A stretch of DNA of 22,076 bases from SIG299 sp051880375 (GTDB lineage: Bacteria > Bacillota > Clostridia > Lachnospirales > Lachnospiraceae), in the NCBI GenBank assembly GCA_051880375.1, contig JBJENV010000034.1, positions 1-22,076 on the forward strand. Reading direction: 5' to 3'. The position numbers and the translations under genes were made by a program. A model generated the notes under the pieces. That model was not told the origin of the DNA. It worked only from the letters and a program-made list of their open reading frames with translations, and searched no databases. Each line of letters starts with the position of its first letter. The stretch's first letter is position 1. Below are positions 16,622 through 22,076 of the stretch, one piece after another.

Positions 16622-18004
16622 TCAGGAAATTCTCTCCTTGATAAATTCGTAGATTTTTCTTAATTGTTCCAGTGCTTCTTCATTGTTTTCTCCCATACTG
16701 AATATATAGGTTTTATCTGCAGTACAGATGACAAGAAAAAGCTCCGATTCCGGGTTTAAGCAGACTCTGGCGTTTTTGTCGATGCCCTTTACGGAATAGT
16801 TTCCCTTGCAGACACGCTGCATACCGGTGCCAAAGTTTCTTGAGGCATTTGGAAGCTCATCAAGCAGCGTGCAGCCTGTAATTTCTTCCAAAGGAACCTC
16901 ATATTCCAGAGAAAGGTGATATGCCTGAATGCTGTCATCGGTCATTTCTACGCGGACATCGGTAAATTCCTCTTTTATCAGCCAGGCACAAAACGGCACC
17001 ATGGAGAGCAGCAAAAAAGCGGTAAGTCCCATAATAATCTGTCCTGCAGGGCGGGCAAGATTTATGGTAGAGCCAAATCCGATGCGAGCATTCACAATGG
17101 TAGAGGAATCATTTTTGTTATAGTAAAGGATGCCGTTCCACCAGAAATCGTCTTCATCCACCAGAATGACGGATTCTTCGGTTTTATTGTAGTGCTGCTG
17201 GGCGCGGCGTACCGCAAATTCTGCCTTTATACTGACTCCCAGAGTCAGAAGCATAAAAATTAGTGTGGCAGTCAGAAACAGAGGAAGCGGCTTGTCAAGA
17301 AACAATGCGGCAAAGTTGTAGCAGGCGGTCAGCCATGCGCAAATCAGCCAGAAACGTCCCCAATGATACACACGGATTCTGGTGAGTGTCATGGTAAGCG
17401 TCATATCGGCATTGATGCGGTCGGACTTTTTGCGGAGCAGAAAGCGATAGCAGAGGTAAAACAGGACAATACATGCCGAGTTTGTAACGCAAATGATGTA
17501 AAGCGAGAGGTAAGAATTCTCCGATGGAACCACCAGCGGATAGAGCATCGGAACGAGGCTAAGTAAAAACGGCAGAAGAAAAGTAAAGGACGGGAGGGCC
17601 TTCCATGACTGTTCTGATGTTTTTGTGTCAACAACCTGCATCTTCGCTGCCTCCGGGTGATACCAGTACTGTTTCTTTAATGCCCGCATTTTCTTTACAT
17701 GAATGCAGTATGGAATATTCGGGACGATAACCAGTGCAATCGTCCAGATGATATAGTAGGCTGTCAGCACGGAGACATAGGATATAAAAAAGGTAGGGAG
17801 CAACAACAGGGCTAACAGAATACAGGTTACGTTAAGGGAGCGGCGGAAGCTTCTTAACACAGCAAGGACCTTTTCATCCTCCCAGGCCTCCTTCGGAAGT
17901 GTGGTGGATAAAATCAGATTGTTTTTCGGCTTTGCTTCGTTTCGTGTAAAAAAGTAAACGAGCGGAAGAATAGGCGCAAAGCAGAGAAAGAAAAACCATT
18001 TCAT
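16622..18004 (-). CDS. DUF5808 multi-pass membrane protein
   Basis: A 460-residue membrane protein with about eight hydrophobic segments: residues 1-18, two between 57 and 103, 145-165, 170-195, two between 218 and 260, and 330-350. The stretch VDEDDFWWNGILYYNKNDSS followed by ARIGFGSTINLARP is the DUF5808 signature. The last 100 residues are soluble and look like a small beta domain of the bacterial PH type (VRVEMTDDSIQAYHLSLEYE, CTADKTYIF). The function is unknown. The start ATG overlaps the stop of the GntR gene by 4 bp (ATGA), so the two are translationally coupled. Similar membrane proteins are commonly paired with YtrA-type repressors linked to cell-envelope stress; that link is from family context and not shown here. 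Confidence 0.8.
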   Translation of the reverse strand: MKWFFFLCFAPILPLVYFFTRNEAKPKNNLILSTTLPKEAWEDEKVLAVLRSFRRSLNVTCILLALLLLPTFFISYVSVLTAYYIIWTIALVIVPNIPYCIHVKKMRALKKQYWYHPEAAKMQVVDTKTSEQSWKALPSFTFLLPFLLSLVPMLYPLVVPSENSYLSLYIICVTNSACIVLFYLCYRFLLRKKSDRINADMTLTMTLTRIRVYHWGRFWLICAWLTACYNFAALFLDKPLPLFLTATLIFMLLTLGVSIKAEFAVRRAQQHYNKTEESVILVDEDDFWWNGILYYNKNDSSTIVNARIGFGSTINLARPAGQIIMGLTAFLLLSMVPFCAWLIKEEFTDVRVEMTDDSIQAYHLSLEYEVPLEEITGCTLLDELPNASRNFGTGMQRVCKGNYSVKGIDKNARVCLNPESELFLVICTADKTYIFSMGENNEEALEQLRKIYEFIKERIS

Positions 18005-18411
18005 ACGGATGTACCTCCTTTTTTACTCAGTTCATCATAAATTTCATTGCAGGCAGCAAGCAGTTCTTCTCTTGGAACTCCGCCCACATAAAGTTCGGAA
18101 AGCAGGAGCTTTAAGGTCTGATAGGACGTACTGTCTTTCTCTTCGGAAAAAGAAGAGGAGGGTAGTTCCTTCAGATTCGGAGAAATGACAGCGCCGTTTC
18201 TTCGGTCGGTCATCAGATAGCCTTCCTGCTTCAGCAACTGATAGGCTTTGTTGACAGTCATGACATTGACGCCGGTTTCCTCGGCAAGCAGGCGGATAGG
18301 CGGAAGCTTTTCGCCCGGAAGCAGCCTGCCTTCGGCAATTCCAAGGACAATCTGATTGCGAATCTGCTGGTAAATCGGGGTATCTAAGGAAAAATCAAGT
18401 GCCAGAAGCAT
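18001..18411 (-). CDS. GntR family regulator, YtrA type
   Basis: A 136-residue repressor with an N-terminal winged helix-turn-helix (DTPIYQQIRNQIVLGIAEGR, LPPIRLLAEETGVNVMTVNK, AYQLLKQEGYLMTDRRNGAVI) and a short C-terminal helical tail in place of a ligand domain, as in YtrA-type GntR proteins. I start at ATG 18411 (MLLALDFS), where AAGGAG is 8 bp upstream; the open frame runs 22 codons further to 18477, but that part does not look like the family. It overlaps the downstream DUF5808 gene by 4 bp. Inverted repeats at 18487-18518 lie in its predicted 5' leader and are likely its own operator. Confidence 0.92.
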   Translation of the reverse strand: MLLALDFSLDTPIYQQIRNQIVLGIAEGRLLPGEKLPPIRLLAEETGVNVMTVNKAYQLLKQEGYLMTDRRNGAVISPNLKELPSSSFSEEKDSTSYQTLKLLLSELYVGGVPREELLAACNEIYDELSKKGGTSV

Positions 18412-18486
18412 GTGATGCACTCCTTTCTTAAGGTTAAGCAGATGTTGCGGTTTGATCTGAACGTAGGTGTAGGACATCTACTTGCT

Positions 18487-18518
18487 TTGTATTATTTATT
18501 GTAATACAAATAATACAA
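18487..18518. promoter_or_regulatory. putative GntR (YtrA-type) operator with three half-sites
   Basis: TTGTATTA (18487-18494) and TAATACAA (18502-18509) form a perfect 8-bp inverted repeat around the 7-base spacer TTTATTG. A third copy, TAATACAA, follows at 18511-18518. The site lies just downstream of the predicted leftward promoter and about 76 bp upstream of the GntR start. Autoregulation by the GntR protein fits the geometry but is inference. Confidence 0.65.
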
Positions 18519-18525
18519 AAAGTAA

Positions 18526-18554
18526 ATAATATTTTTTAAAATAGTATATTGCAA
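18526..18554 (-). promoter_or_regulatory. predicted promoter for the gntR-DUF5808 operon
   Basis: Read on the minus strand, TTGCAA (18554-18549) as -35 is followed after exactly 17 bp by TATTAT (18531-18526) as -10, five of six matches to TATAAT. Transcription would begin around 18519, next to the half-site at 18511-18518. The -35 box is self-complementary and is shared with the rightward promoter. Confidence 0.55.
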
Positions 18555-18577
18555 TATAGAATAGTATGTGGTAATAT
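18545..18577 (+). promoter_or_regulatory. predicted rightward promoter with palindromic -35 region
   Basis: TTGCAA (18549-18554) as -35 is followed after 17 bp by TAATAT (18572-18577) as -10. The -35 box is the centre of a perfect 14-bp palindrome TATATTGCAATATA (18545-18558), itself a plausible operator. An imperfect direct repeat of about 20 bp (18541-18560 and 18561-18582, both starting ATAGTAT) covers the promoter. It would transcribe the 24-codon reading frame at 18627 and probably padR beyond it. Confidence 0.55.
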
Positions 18578-18626
18578 ATAGACAACAAAGAAAAGTAGTA
18601 ATTAAAACAGGAAAGGAGGAATAACG

Positions 18627-18701
18627 ATGAGAAACATAGCGCATCATTTGGCAGAGGTATTTTTCGGAGCAGATTTTTTCTTTCATATCTTTCTTTTTTA
18701 A
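18627..18701 (+). CDS. predicted 24-residue small hydrophobic peptide
   Basis: ATG 18627 is preceded by AAAGGAGGA (18612-18620), one of the best ribosome binding sites in the window, at 7-bp spacing. The frame runs 24 codons to TAA at 18699-18701. The peptide starts MRNIAHHLAEVFFGADFF and ends in a Phe-rich hydrophobic stretch, with a few charged residues in the first half. It lies between the predicted rightward promoter and padR. It could be a leader peptide, a small membrane peptide or a type of signal; I recognise no family. The support is translation signals and position only. Confidence 0.5.
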   Translation: MRNIAHHLAEVFFGADFFFHIFLF

Positions 18702-18712
18702 TGACTATGTTG

Positions 18713-18734
18713 TATTATATAGTAGTATATAATA
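18713..18734. promoter_or_regulatory. inverted repeat / possible padR promoter-operator
   Basis: TATTATATA (18713-18721) and TATATAATA (18726-18734) form a perfect 9-bp inverted repeat around GTAG. The right arm contains TATAAT (18728-18733), which could serve as a -10 box, but no good -35 box lies at the right distance. The repeat is 62 bp upstream of padR and may be its autoregulatory site. Confidence 0.5.
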
Positions 18735-18795
18735 TGAAATGATGGAAAGGACATAAAAGCAGAAAGGAAAACGGAAGGAGACGGAGGTGTTTTAA

Positions 18796-19110
18796 GTGAA
18801 TGCACAGTTCAAAAAAGGAGCGTTGGAGCTATGCGTACTGTCGCAGCTTGTAAAGGAAGACCGATACGGCTACCAGCTGACTGACGCGATTTCCCAGGAG
18901 ATGGCGATTGCACCGGGAACGTTATACCTGGTACTGAAACGGCTGAAAGAAGAGGAACTGGTGGAAACCTATCTGGTAGAGTCGGAGGAAGGCCCGGCAA
19001 GAAAATATTATCATCTGACGGAAAAGGGGAAGGACAGGGAGAAGATACTGGAACAGGAATGGTATGAGTTCGTAGCAGCGGTAGACCGCCTGATGCAAAG
19101 CGGTAAATAA
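18796..19110 (+). CDS. PadR family transcriptional regulator
   Basis: A 104-residue PadR-type repressor with one winged helix-turn-helix. The order is typical: QFKKGALELCVLSQLVKEDR, YGYQLTDAIS, APGTLYLVLKRLKEEELVE, then GPARKYYHLTEKGK and a short C-terminal helix for dimerisation. It starts with GTG at 18796, with GGAGGTG about 7 bp upstream. The next gene, encoding a DUF1700/DUF4097 protein, begins 20 bp after its stop. PadR plus DUF1700 plus DUF4097 is a recurrent arrangement in Firmicutes, in which the PadR protein usually controls its own operon. The inducing signal is unknown. Confidence 0.94.
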   Translation: MNAQFKKGALELCVLSQLVKEDRYGYQLTDAISQEMAIAPGTLYLVLKRLKEEELVETYLVESEEGPARKYYHLTEKGKDREKILEQEWYEFVAAVDRLMQSGK

Positions 19111-19130
19111 GGAAAGGAGCACTTATTTCT

Positions 19131-20810
19131 ATGAAAAAAGAAGAATATATGAGTGCATTAAAGGAAGCACTCGGCGGATTTGATGAGGAACTGGTACAGG
19201 AGATTATAACGGATTACGAGGAACGTTTCCGTGTGGGAGCAGAGCGTGGTAGAACAGAAGAGGAAATTATTGAAGAACTTGGTACGGTAGAGGATCTGGT
19301 AGACGAGGTTAGCGAACTGCTTGGAATTGAAGTGGAAAGTAACCGAAAGCAAACCGATGTACAAATAAACGTCACAGTAGAAAATTCCGCAGAAGAAAAT
19401 GCTGCGAAAGAAAATTCTACAGAAGAGAATGCAGAAGAAAGAACGGAGCAGAGCAATACGGGGGAAAGCGAACAGTCATTTACCGATTCTATTGGTGATT
19501 TCATTGCAAAGGCAATGGAGCAGGCCGGAAAAGCGATTGATGCAGCGACAAAAGAAGTAGGAAAGATTGATATAAAGATTGATATCGATAAAATCATGAA
19601 GGAGGCGGAAGAAGCCGCACACGAGGCAGGTCAGGCCGTACACGAGGCAGGTCAGGCTATGAAAGAGAGTCTTAAGAGGCAGAATGTGACATGGGAAAAG
19701 AACGGAAATTCGTGGAATGTCACATGGAATGACAGAGACTCTGCGGAAAAAAAGGCCTATTATTCCGAAAAGGGAGAGGAAGGCTGTCAAAGAGTTGTAG
19801 TACAGGGAGAGATTGCGGATGTTCATATCGAAGGTACGGATGAGGTTCTGCCTTCCGCAAGCTGTACCCAGTATTCCTATAAAAATGCCATGGTATATCC
19901 GTTCTATTCTTATCAGGACGGAGATACGTTCTATGTCGGAATTCGCAGAAATGAAGGAAGCACGGAAAGAAAGAGCGGGTTCTTCCGCATTAACAGTACG
20001 CCGTCGATTGAACTGACGGTAAAAATCCCAAGGGGAATGAAATGTATAGAAATCAGTTCCTATTCGGGAGATGTGGAAATAGAGGGAGTGGAGGCAGAAA
20101 AATTGGCGGTTACTTCAAAAACCGGAGATACGGAGTTGTCTGACATCCGGAGCAATGACTGCAGACTGGAGTCATTAAGCGGAGATATTGAGGTTCGCCG
20201 GATGGAGGGAGAGACCATGGAATTCGAGGCTTCCAGTGGCGACATTGAGGTAGAAGACGTAAAAGGAAAGAATCTGAAATTCCGGGTGAGAAGCGGAGAT
20301 GTTTCATTATCTGACTGCTCTTTTACTGAACTGAGCGGAACCCTTACAAGCGGTGAAGCGGAGCTTGAGAATGTCGAGGCAGGGTATCTGAACATTACGA
20401 CATCAAGCGGTGATATTAATCTCAAGTCGGTTCGTGCGGAAGTCCAAAACATAGATGCGGCGAGCGGAGACATTGATGTTGACAACTGTGCGGGAAATCA
20501 GATTTCTGCTTCTGCGGCCAGCGGAGATATCAGCATATCGGGAACCTTTCATGAGTATCAGGTAAAAGCGGCCAGTGGTGACATTGACTTAAACTGTGAA
20601 GGAGATGCGTTTGTTACGGCAGAGAGCACAATCGGTGATATTTCGGTTCAGATGCAGAATGTGACAGCAGTTTATAAAGTGACGGCAAACAGCGCCATGG
20701 GAGACACGCATGTTTCCGGACAGAGAAGCGATATTAGAAGCGGGGATGCAGAACAGCGTACGATTACCGTAAAGACGAATTCGGGTGACATCAACGTAGA
20801 TTTTATATAA
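19131..20810 (+). CDS. DUF1700 (HAAS)-DUF4097 beta-solenoid protein
   Basis: A 559-residue protein in three parts. Residues 1-68 form a helical DUF1700/HAAS domain (MKKEEYMSALKEALGGF, ITDYEERFRVGAERG, EIIEELGTVEDLVDEV). Residues 75-190 are an acidic, low-complexity and then helical linker, with a heptad AHEAGQAVHEAGQA encoded by a 21-bp duplication. From about 300 to the end lies a DUF4097 domain with at least 12 repeats centred on SGD, such as YSGDVEI, LSGDIEV, SSGDIEV, ASGDIDV and NSGDINV, spaced about 18-21 residues apart, one rung each of a beta-solenoid. I see no signal peptide or transmembrane helix, which is unusual among DUF4097 proteins and suggests a cytoplasmic or peripheral location. 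It is in an operon with padR, 20 bp upstream. Confidence 0.9.
   Translation: MKKEEYMSALKEALGGFDEELVQEIITDYEERFRVGAERGRTEEEIIEELGTVEDLVDEVSELLGIEVESNRKQTDVQINVTVENSAEENAAKENSTEENAEERTEQSNTGESEQSFTDSIGDFIAKAMEQAGKAIDAATKEVGKIDIKIDIDKIMKEAEEAAHEAGQAVHEAGQAMKESLKRQNVTWEKNGNSWNVTWNDRDSAEKKAYYSEKGEEGCQRVVVQGEIADVHIEGTDEVLPSASCTQYSYKNAMVYPFYSYQDGDTFYVGIRRNEGSTERKSGFFRINSTPSIELTVKIPRGMKCIEISSYSGDVEIEGVEAEKLAVTSKTGDTELSDIRSNDCRLESLSGDIEVRRMEGETMEFEASSGDIEVEDVKGKNLKFRVRSGDVSLSDCSFTELSGTLTSGEAELENVEAGYLNITTSSGDINLKSVRAEVQNIDAASGDIDVDNCAGNQISASAASGDISISGTFHEYQVKAASGDIDLNCEGDAFVTAESTIGDISVQMQNVTAVYKVTANSAMGDTHVSGQRSDIRSGDAEQRTITVKTNSGDINVDFI
19618..19658 (+). repeat. 21-bp tandem duplication inside the DUF4097 gene
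   Basis: ACACGAGGCAGGTCAGGC occurs at 19619 and again at 19640, period 21 bp. It encodes two copies of the heptad HEAGQAx in the helical linker. The near identity at DNA level suggests a recent duplication. Confidence 0.8.
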
Positions 20811-20822
20811 CACAGAAGACCT

Positions 20823-20860
20823 GAAAAAGGACGGTTTTTTATCAGCCGTCCTTTTTCTGA
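20823..20860 (+). terminator. intrinsic terminator after the DUF4097 gene
   Basis: GAAAAAGGACGG (20823-20834) pairs perfectly with CCGTCCTTTTTC (20846-20857), a 12-bp stem with an 11-base loop. The T-run TTTTT is within the 3' arm. It begins 12 bp after the stop codon and should end the padR operon. Confidence 0.9.
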
Positions 20861-20968
20861 CCCGGAATTTTAAGCAGAACAGAAATTTTGACAAAATAGG
20901 TATGGACGAAATGCGTTTTTTGTGAGAAAATAGGACGGAAGCAAAAATATCGGAAGCAAGGGAATTGT

Positions 20969-20986
20969 TTGTTAAAACAGTAACAA
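20969..20986. promoter_or_regulatory. putative Rex (NADH-responsive repressor) operator
   Basis: TTGTTAAAACAGTAACAA matches the Rex consensus TTGTTAANNNNTTAACAA at 13 of the 14 defined positions; the only difference is G at 20980. It lies 61 bp upstream of the Fe-S scaffold gene start, with weak promoter-like boxes just upstream. Control by the cell's NADH/NAD ratio would suit an Fe-S operon in an anaerobe, but no Rex gene is in view. Confidence 0.55.
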
Positions 20987-21047
20987 TCTTTGCGGCTGAT
21001 GTTTTTGCACGCAAATCTAGAAAGATGGATTGAAAGGAGTCCCCAAC

Positions 21048-21740
21048 ATGATTTATTCGCATGAAGTAGAAGAAATGTGCCCGGTTGCGCAGGGTGTACA
21101 TCACGGTGCTGCGCCGATTCCGGAAGAAGCAAAATGGGTAAAGTCCAAGGAAGTAAAGGATATTTCCGGTCTGACACATGGTATCGGCTGGTGCGCTCCG
21201 CAGCAGGGAGCATGTAAGCTGACATTAAACGTTAAGGAAGGTATCATCCAGGAAGCACTGGTGGAAACCATCGGCTGTTCCGGTATGACACACTCTGCAG
21301 CTATGGCAGCAGAAATCCTTCCGGGCCTTACTGTTTTGGAAGCTTTAAATACAGACCTTGTTTGTGACGCAATCAACACCGCTATGAGAGAACTGTTCTT
21401 ACAGATTGCTTACGGCAGAACCCAGAGTGCATTCTCCGAAGACGGTCTTCCAATCGGTGCAGGTCTCGAAGATCTGGGTAAGGGCTTAAGAAGCCAGGTT
21501 GGTACAATGTACGGTACCTTAAAGAAGGGTCCTCGTTACCTTGAAATGGCAGAAGGTTATGTTACAGGTATTGCTCTTGACGCAGAAGACCAGATTATCG
21601 GTTACCAGTTCGTAAGTCTTGGCAAAATGACAGACTTCATCAAGAAGGGTGATGACCCGAACACGGCTTATGAGAAGGCAAAGGGCCAGTATGGTCGTGT
21701 AGCTGATGCGGTTAAGATTATTGACCCGAGAAAAGAGTAA
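21048..21740 (+). CDS. NifU-like iron-sulfur cluster assembly scaffold protein
   Basis: A 230-residue protein related to the NifU/IscU N-terminal scaffold, on which Fe-S clusters are built. The core CKLTLNVKEGIIQEALVETI followed by GCSGMTHSAAMAAEI resembles the IscU section with its first two cluster cysteines, here Cys56 and Cys77; Cys106 may be the third, though the spacing differs from IscU. It is longer than IscU (about 130 residues) and has an extra N-terminal section with Cys11 and Cys49 and a C-terminal extension ending VADAVKIIDPRKE. I start at ATG 21048, with AAAGGAG 8 bp upstream. The next gene, a GGGtGRT protein, starts 20 bp downstream; this pair is a recurring arrangement in Clostridia. 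Codon use here looks biased toward that of highly expressed genes. Confidence 0.88.
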   Translation: MIYSHEVEEMCPVAQGVHHGAAPIPEEAKWVKSKEVKDISGLTHGIGWCAPQQGACKLTLNVKEGIIQEALVETIGCSGMTHSAAMAAEILPGLTVLEALNTDLVCDAINTAMRELFLQIAYGRTQSAFSEDGLPIGAGLEDLGKGLRSQVGTMYGTLKKGPRYLEMAEGYVTGIALDAEDQIIGYQFVSLGKMTDFIKKGDDPNTAYEKAKGQYGRVADAVKIIDPRKE

Positions 21741-21760
21741 GGACAGGAGGATACGGTACA

Positions 21761-22076
21761 ATGGCATTATTTGAGTCTTATGAAAGAAGAATTGATAAAA
21801 TCAATGCTGTATTAAACAGCTATGGCATCGCTTCTTTGGAAGAAGCTGAAAAGATTACAAAGGATGCAGGTCTTGATGTTTACAATCAGATTAAGGGCAT
21901 CCAGCCGATTTGCTTCGAGAACGCATGCTGGGCATACATAGTAGGCGCAGCAATCGCAATCAAGAAGGACTGCAGAAGAGCAGCAGATGCGGCAGCAGCT
22001 ATCGGTGAAGGCCTTCAGGCTTTCTGTATCCCTGGTTCCGTTGCAGATACCCGTAAGGTAGGTCTTGGTCATGGTA
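21761..22076 (+). CDS. GGGtGRT protein, N-terminal part (partial)
   Basis: The first 105 codons of a gene that runs off the window. GGAGG (21746-21750) precedes ATG 21761 by 10 bp. The protein begins MALFESYERRIDKINAVLNS and continues with SLEEAEKITKDAGLDVY, IQPICFENACWAYIVGAAIA and CRRAADAAAAIGEGLQAFC, then PGSVADTRKVGLGHG. This matches the N-terminal part of the GGGtGRT family, named for a motif that should lie further on. The family has no firmly known reaction; its constant pairing with a NifU-like scaffold points to Fe-S or redox biology. Conserved cysteines here are in FENACWAY, KKDCRRA and QAFCIPG. It is in an operon with the scaffold gene. Confidence 0.85.
   Translation, partial: MALFESYERRIDKINAVLNSYGIASLEEAEKITKDAGLDVYNQIKGIQPICFENACWAYIVGAAIAIKKDCRRAADAAAAIGEGLQAFCIPGSVADTRKVGLGHG

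Noticed and set aside
18492..18686. 64-codon leftward frame in the gntR-padR gap
   Set aside because: AT-rich, dominated by Tyr/Ile codons, and it crosses the operators and predicted promoters.
20888..20893. Perfect TTGACA box upstream of the Fe-S operon
   Set aside because: No acceptable -10 box lies 16-18 bp downstream (sequence ATGCGT), so I do not call a promoter here.
20589..21179. 196-codon leftward frame
   Set aside because: It crosses the terminator at 20823-20860 and the coding strand of two supported genes.

Overview
The window looks like chromosomal DNA of an anaerobic gut Firmicute, most likely a Lachnospiraceae-type Clostridia. Pointers are the AAGGAGG-type ribosome binding sites, moderate GC with AT-rich intergenic regions, a glmS ribozyme in front of glmS, a Clostridia-style pair of a NifU-like scaffold and a GGGtGRT protein, the PadR/DUF1700/DUF4097 and YtrA-type GntR/DUF5808 modules, and an HD-GYP receptor. 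I see no rRNA, tRNA, insertion sequence, prophage gene or CRISPR array. The taxon is inferred from gene content only.

Layout. (1) 1-2905: the 3' end of a type I asparaginase gene, an array of four 11-bp palindromes at a 14-bp pitch, a full glmS ribozyme (about 741-993), then glmS. (2) 2965-9405: a divergent carbohydrate-type locus. An AraC regulator and a GH38-like (DUF5054) hydrolase read leftward. A GPH (MelB-type) sugar:cation symporter, a tributyrin-esterase-like hydrolase and a PHP-domain (CehA/McbA-like) metallohydrolase read rightward. Together these suggest import and stepwise breakdown of a decorated glycoside under AraC control; the substrate is unknown. (3) 9449-10087: a leftward LUD-domain protein with a cysteine-rich tail. 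(4) 10269-14815: a rightward operon of a membrane-anchored protein with the arylsulfotransferase fold but a degenerate active site, topoisomerase III (topB), and a left-handed beta-helix (GlmU-like) protein. (5) 14892-16562: a seven-helix receptor with a C-terminal HD-GYP c-di-GMP phosphodiesterase domain.

(6) 16622-20810: two divergent regulatory modules around a 384-bp AT-rich region (18412-18795). Leftward is a YtrA-type GntR repressor overlapping a DUF5808 membrane protein gene by 4 bp. Rightward are a predicted 24-residue peptide, a PadR regulator and a 559-residue DUF1700/DUF4097 protein. The region between them has a GntR-type inverted-repeat operator, a pair of divergent promoters that appear to share one palindromic -35 box, and a second inverted repeat in front of padR. 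(7) 21048-22076: a NifU-like Fe-S scaffold and the start of a GGGtGRT protein, preceded by a near-perfect Rex (NADH sensor) operator.

Convergent gene ends carry hairpins that can serve both strands (2926-2965, 9411-9440, 16570-16607), and the DUF4097 gene ends in a strong terminator (20823-20860). Gene starts were chosen by ribosome binding site and family N terminus, so several are shorter than the longest open frame.
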